A stretch of 64,000 bases of DNA. Origin: Azospirillum sp. OGB3. Lineage in GTDB: Bacteria; Pseudomonadota; Alphaproteobacteria; Azospirillales; Azospirillaceae. The notes beneath the pieces were generated by a model that was not told the origin of the DNA, ran no database searches, and saw only the letters and a list, made by a program, of their open reading frames with translations. A program made the translations under genes and the position numbers. This document shows positions 63,713-64,000 of this stretch, in pieces. The stretch is from NCBI RefSeq assembly GCF_014192915.1, contig NZ_JACHYN010000001.1:744001-808000 (forward strand), in the 5' to 3' direction. The first letter of the stretch is position 1. Every line of letters starts with the position of its first letter.

Positions 63713-64000
63713 ATGTTGGATCGTCGGATGTTTCTCACGGCCATGGGGGCGAGCCTGACGGTGGGCGCTATGGCCATCGCGGTGCGCAGCTTGGCTGGCA
63801 CGGGCCCTGCCGCCGCCTCCACCTCGGCGGGCAAGCCGGAGGTGATGGTGTGGAAATCGCCGACCTGCGGCTGCTGCGGCGGCTGGGTGGATCACATGCG
63901 GGCTGCCGGCTTCCCGGTGACCGTGCAGGAGGTCGACGATGTGGAGCCGGTGAAGGCGCGCCTCGGCGTGCCCGTCCGGCTGCAGTCCTGCCACACCGCC
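63713..64000 (+). CDS. DUF411 metal-binding protein with Tat-like signal, 3' truncated
   Basis: The first 96 residues of a periplasmic protein; it runs off the window. RRMFLTAMGASLTVGAM resembles a twin-arginine signal. The DUF411 domain starts with VMVWKSPTCGCCGGWVDHM, whose CxCC and His bind copper or another metal. Members occur in copper-resistance or metal-homeostasis regions (CopG-type). The remaining C-terminal part and its neighbours lie outside. Confidence 0.85.
   Translation, partial: MLDRRMFLTAMGASLTVGAMAIAVRSLAGTGPAAASTSAGKPEVMVWKSPTCGCCGGWVDHMRAAGFPVTVQEVDDVEPVKARLGVPVRLQSCHTA

Overview
The window is GC-rich, densely coded proteobacterial DNA and most resembles a chromosomal segment of an Azospirillum-type alphaproteobacterium. 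Seen in the sequence: a PII gene with Tyr51 and a complete T-loop (9041-9379) lies between a divergent ubiH-type hydroxylase and a dapC-type aminotransferase. From memory, this is the ubiH-glnZ-aat arrangement described for Azospirillum brasilense. The conserved neighbour pairs tesA-ybbA-ybbP, ftsK-lolA and pspF-pspABC, plus a long ccm operon, also point to core chromosome. There is one tRNA and no rRNA. I saw no insertion sequence, CRISPR array, phage or conjugation gene. The species name is inference.

Layout, 0-26 kb. The end of a GGDEF diguanylate cyclase is followed by the YbbP/YbbA lipoprotein-type ABC exporter, divergent from a TesA-like esterase. Next come a FIST sensory protein, a Tas aldo/keto reductase, the RNA cyclic phosphodiesterase ThpR, UbiH, glnZ with a candidate sigma-54 promoter, a DapC-like aminotransferase, ftsK and lolA. 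An HdeD-like membrane protein, a YifB/ComM ATPase and a low-GC orphan membrane protein follow. A creatininase-family amidohydrolase precedes a peptide ABC transporter (binding protein and two permeases, no ATPase). Then come gpt, tRNA-Arg(ACG), two very small proteins, a YgjV-like membrane protein and two ferritin-like or four-helix stress proteins (YciE and PA2169 types).

Layout, 26-47 kb. A VWA lipoprotein converges on an operon of 2-oxoacid:ferredoxin oxidoreductase (korA-korB) and a ferritin-like protein, the last two overlapping by four bases. A molybdopterin oxidoreductase, a PAS histidine kinase and a DJ-1/PfpI paralogue lacking the nucleophile cysteine come next. Isocitrate lyase (aceA) is divergent from an XRE/IrrE-like short-chain acyl regulator, and the shared promoter region carries repeated TGTAAA-type sites. 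Ferredoxin-NADP reductase, a membrane-anchored GH17 glucanase-like protein, argG, a chemotaxis receptor, a glyoxalase/rhodanese pair, a YkvA protein and a DMT exporter complete the stretch.

Layout, 47-64 kb. A compact ccmC-D-E-F-G-H-I cytochrome c maturation operon on the minus strand lacks ccmA and ccmB. It is followed by a DMT transporter with a histidine-rich tail, penicillin-binding protein 1A, a PHA-system protein and a complete phage-shock locus: pspF divergent from a sigma-54 promoter driving a 48-residue membrane peptide, pspA, pspB and pspC. Beyond it are a tiny Arg-tailed membrane peptide, two adjacent membrane-anchored coiled-coil proteins of unknown function, a response-regulator diguanylate cyclase, and the start of a DUF411 metal-binding protein with a Tat-like signal.

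The genes connect nitrogen sensing (GlnZ), redox carbon metabolism (Kor, Fpr, AceA), cytochrome c assembly and envelope stress. The least explained parts are the coiled-coil pair at 60.4-61.6 kb, the Kor-ferritin coupling, the cysteine-less DJ-1 paralogue, the orphan at 16.8-17.4 kb and a family of GC-rich palindromes between genes.
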